A stretch of DNA of 7,357 nt from DATGHS01 sp035307785 (GTDB lineage Bacteria; Planctomycetota; Planctomycetia; Gemmatales; Gemmataceae): positions 1 through 7,357 of the forward strand of contig DATGHS010000292.1 in NCBI GenBank assembly GCA_035307785.1. Direction: 5' to 3'. The translations under genes and the position numbers were made by a program. Below are positions 5,751 to 7,357 of this stretch, piece after piece; within the stretch, counting starts at the first letter, position 1, and each line of letters begins with the position of its first letter. The notes beneath the pieces are model-generated. The model was not told where the DNA came from. It made no database searches and saw only the letters and a list, made by a program, of their open reading frames with translations.

Positions 5751-5792
5751 ATGGATTGAATGTTTATTATCCACCAACAAAAACGGTGACCC

Positions 5793-6728
5793 TTACTGTT
5801 TGGGCGCTGCCAAGCGGGTAAGCCGCATCGGCGTGGTATCGGGTAACTTGTCATTTCCCGCAACCCGATCAATGGATCGCCACGTGATGGCATCGGCGCC
5901 CGCGCGTTGCAAAATGATCCGCTCGCCGGCTGGGGTGCCATCCGGCAGGACTCCCTTGGCGTCGAGAATCCAACTCTTACCGTCGCAGCTCCACAACGAT
6001 TGCGAGTGGGTGCCGTCGTCTTCGAAGCCCCACGAGCGAATGCGGCCGGTCTCCGGGTCGAGGGCAATGCGGATCGATCCGCTAATGGGTTGCTTACCTG
6101 CCGGAATGCGGGTAAACGTGCCGGTGATAAATGCCTTCTTCGGATCGCGCGTGAACGAGAATTTCACGGTTTGGTCTTTGATCGTAGTTCCCCAGTCGCC
6201 GAGCAGCCAGTCGAGGTCTTCCAAATAATACTGGCCCACGCCGCCTTCGGCCGAAAGCGCCATTTTCCATTGGCCGCCTTCCCGGCTATGCACGACCACA
6301 TAATGGGTGGACCGGGGCAGATCTTTGGGGCTGATGGTCACACGGGCGAGCCCTTCCTCGACGGCCATGTCTTTGGCTGGGAACCGGATCGATTGGATTA
6401 GCACGTCAATCTTCGCGACCGGATTGGCTTTGAAGAACTCGGCGTAGGCTTTTTCGATTCCTGCCCGGCCCACAACGGTTCGCCCGTCGGCCTCGCGGTT
6501 TTCTGCATTCTCCGTGAACAGCGCGGCGACCGCCTTCGCATCCCCCTTGTTAAAGGCCTCGGTAAACTCGACAGCCGACTGCCGAATCGCTGTTGCGTCG
6601 GCTTCGCGCGCTTTGTCGGCAGGCTTGTCATCCGCCGGCCGTGCCCGCAGCTGCGCCCAGCCAACGAATACAAGCACGGCCGCTGGGATCAAAGCGAAAC
6701 GGAGCCATTTGCACTTCCCGTCTCTCAT
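5793..6728 (-). CDS. exported SnoaL/NTF2-like (SgcJ/EcaC type) protein with second C-terminal domain
   Basis: Predicted exported or membrane-anchored protein of 311 residues; function unknown. Residues 8-25 are a hydrophobic segment after a basic start (signal peptide or anchor). Residues 43-165 match the SnoaL-like/DUF4440 fold of the SgcJ/EcaC group: AIRQSAVEFTEAFNKGDAKAVAALFTEN is its usual first helix pair, then GRTVVGRAGIEKAYAEFF and a closing HYVVVHSREGGQWKMAL. Residues 168-305 form a second beta-rich half starting YYLEDLDWLLGDWGTT, with ISGSIRIALDPETGRIRSWGFEDDG and GKSWILDAKGVLPDGT. This half resembles lipocalin-like or DUF1579-like modules, but I cannot assign it firmly. A catalytic role is not evident. 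The start at 6728 is chosen over an ATG at 6758 because GGAGGG lies 8 bases upstream and the signal sequence then sits at the N-terminus. Confidence 0.8.
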   Translation of the reverse strand: MRDGKCKWLRFALIPAAVLVFVGWAQLRARPADDKPADKAREADATAIRQSAVEFTEAFNKGDAKAVAALFTENAENREADGRTVVGRAGIEKAYAEFFKANPVAKIDVLIQSIRFPAKDMAVEEGLARVTISPKDLPRSTHYVVVHSREGGQWKMALSAEGGVGQYYLEDLDWLLGDWGTTIKDQTVKFSFTRDPKKAFITGTFTRIPAGKQPISGSIRIALDPETGRIRSWGFEDDGTHSQSLWSCDGKSWILDAKGVLPDGTPAGERIILQRAGADAITWRSIDRVAGNDKLPDTTPMRLTRLAAPKQ

Positions 6729-6736
6729 GGGAAAAA

Positions 6737-6742
6737 CCCTCC
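6737..6742 (-). promoter_or_regulatory. ribosome-binding site that sets the start of the SnoaL-like gene
   Basis: GGAGGG on the minus strand, 8 bases before the ATG at 6728. The alternative ATG at 6758 has no such sequence before it. Confidence 0.6.
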
Positions 6743-6773
6743 CGGTTAGTGGAACCATTCAGTTGCTTTCATC

Positions 6774-7357
6774 TCAATTCCGGTTGTTTTCCAGCTGCGC
6801 CAGCGCGCTTTTCAGTGGCGCGCTGGGAACCTGAATCAAGCCGTCAAAAGGTCTATCCAGTTCCAGAATCAGAAAGACCGCACTGGAAACGGTGAGCGCA
6901 CAGATTAACAGCGTCGCCACCACAATCGGCTTGGGCGGCGCAAACAGGCTGAAGCTGCCAAGGATGAGAGTTACCCAAGCAATTAACACGACCAGGAACG
7001 CCAGGGGAATCGAACTCCCCTTCTGCGCGAACAGCTCCCAGCGAGATTGCGCAATGTCGCTGGCAGTTTTTAACGCTTGAGCTTGAAGAGAGCGCTGAGC
7101 ATCATTCTTCGGCGATAGCTCTTGAATTTTCTCGTAAATGCCTTCGTATTTCCCCTCCGTGTGGGCCATCGTTCTATGACGCCCCAATTCCAGGCCTTCG
7201 TTTGGCCAGGTTCGTTGCAGCATATCGGCCACGGAAGCGCGAAGTTGTTCGCGGATCTCTTTCGTTTCCGGCCCGTAATGCGCCAGCACACGGTCGAGGA
7301 AAATGAGATCGCCCGCCATGTGCGACAATCCGTTCCTCTGGTTGTCGAAGGAACTCT
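6774..7357 (-). CDS. DUF4239 (bestrophin-like) membrane protein, 5' end cut by window edge
   Basis: C-terminal 193 residues of a membrane protein of the DUF4239 family, whose members are usually about 250-270 residues. The frame stays open to the right edge, reading SSFDNQRNGLSHMAGDLIFL and then LDRVLAHYGPETKEIREQLR, the family's most conserved stretch, so the true start lies outside the window. A polar helical region follows. Two membrane segments come next at visible residues about 115-137 (SIPLAFLVVLIAWVTLILGS) and 143-164 (PIVVATLLICALTVSSAVFL), then the conserved DRPFDGLIQVPSAPL end. One or two more membrane segments are expected upstream. The function of the family is not established; a channel role is suggested only by distant similarity to bestrophins. 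The stop is 45 bases before the SnoaL-like gene, same strand, so co-transcription is possible. Confidence 0.82.
   Translation of the reverse strand, partial: SSFDNQRNGLSHMAGDLIFLDRVLAHYGPETKEIREQLRASVADMLQRTWPNEGLELGRHRTMAHTEGKYEGIYEKIQELSPKNDAQRSLQAQALKTASDIAQSRWELFAQKGSSIPLAFLVVLIAWVTLILGSFSLFAPPKPIVVATLLICALTVSSAVFLILELDRPFDGLIQVPSAPLKSALAQLENNRN

Noticed and set aside
5632..6228. Plus-strand open frame across the 5691-5792 gap
   Set aside because: It is mostly antisense to the SnoaL-like gene, with no domain and no Shine-Dalgarno sequence.

Overview
The window looks like a piece of a GC-rich planctomycete chromosome, most like Pirellulales or Gemmatales. This is inferred from family content, not from a search. 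The pointers are a Ser/Thr kinase with the helical N-terminal extension typical of planctomycete kinases, a secreted Gly/Ser/Tyr-rich protein with the C-terminal domain of planctomycete 'mu-protocadherin-like' surface proteins, an exported SnoaL-like (SgcJ/EcaC type) protein and a DUF4239 membrane protein. No rRNA, tRNA, insertion sequence, integrase or CRISPR array was seen.

Layout. Bases 1-508 (minus) hold a VapBC-like toxin-antitoxin pair: a small antitoxin whose stop overlaps the start of a PIN-domain toxin, which runs off the left edge. Bases 509-1127 are non-coding. They carry a weak minus-strand promoter candidate for the toxin-antitoxin pair, a near-consensus sigma70-type promoter on the plus strand (662-690), and a leader of about 430 nt with two inverted repeats. 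Bases 1128-2726 (plus) encode a Ser/Thr protein kinase joined to a degenerate, incomplete response-regulator receiver domain. Bases 2668-4095 (minus) encode a CheA-type histidine kinase that stops at the start of its CheW-like domain. These two genes meet tail to tail with a 59-base overlap, and both appear truncated at the same point, which suggests a deletion, a rearrangement or an assembly join near 2658-2692.

Bases 4096-4379 are intergenic. Three minus-strand genes follow: the Gly/Ser/Tyr-rich surface protein (4380-5690), an exported two-part protein with an NTF2/SnoaL-like domain (5793-6728), and the C-terminal part of a DUF4239 (bestrophin-like) membrane protein (6774 to the right edge). 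Spacings of 45 and 102 bases allow co-transcription, but their known families do not suggest a shared pathway.

The signalling pair (kinase with pseudo-receiver, plus CheA) is the most interesting part. I see no convincing new defence or metabolic system. The strongest anomaly is the double truncation where the kinase and CheA meet.
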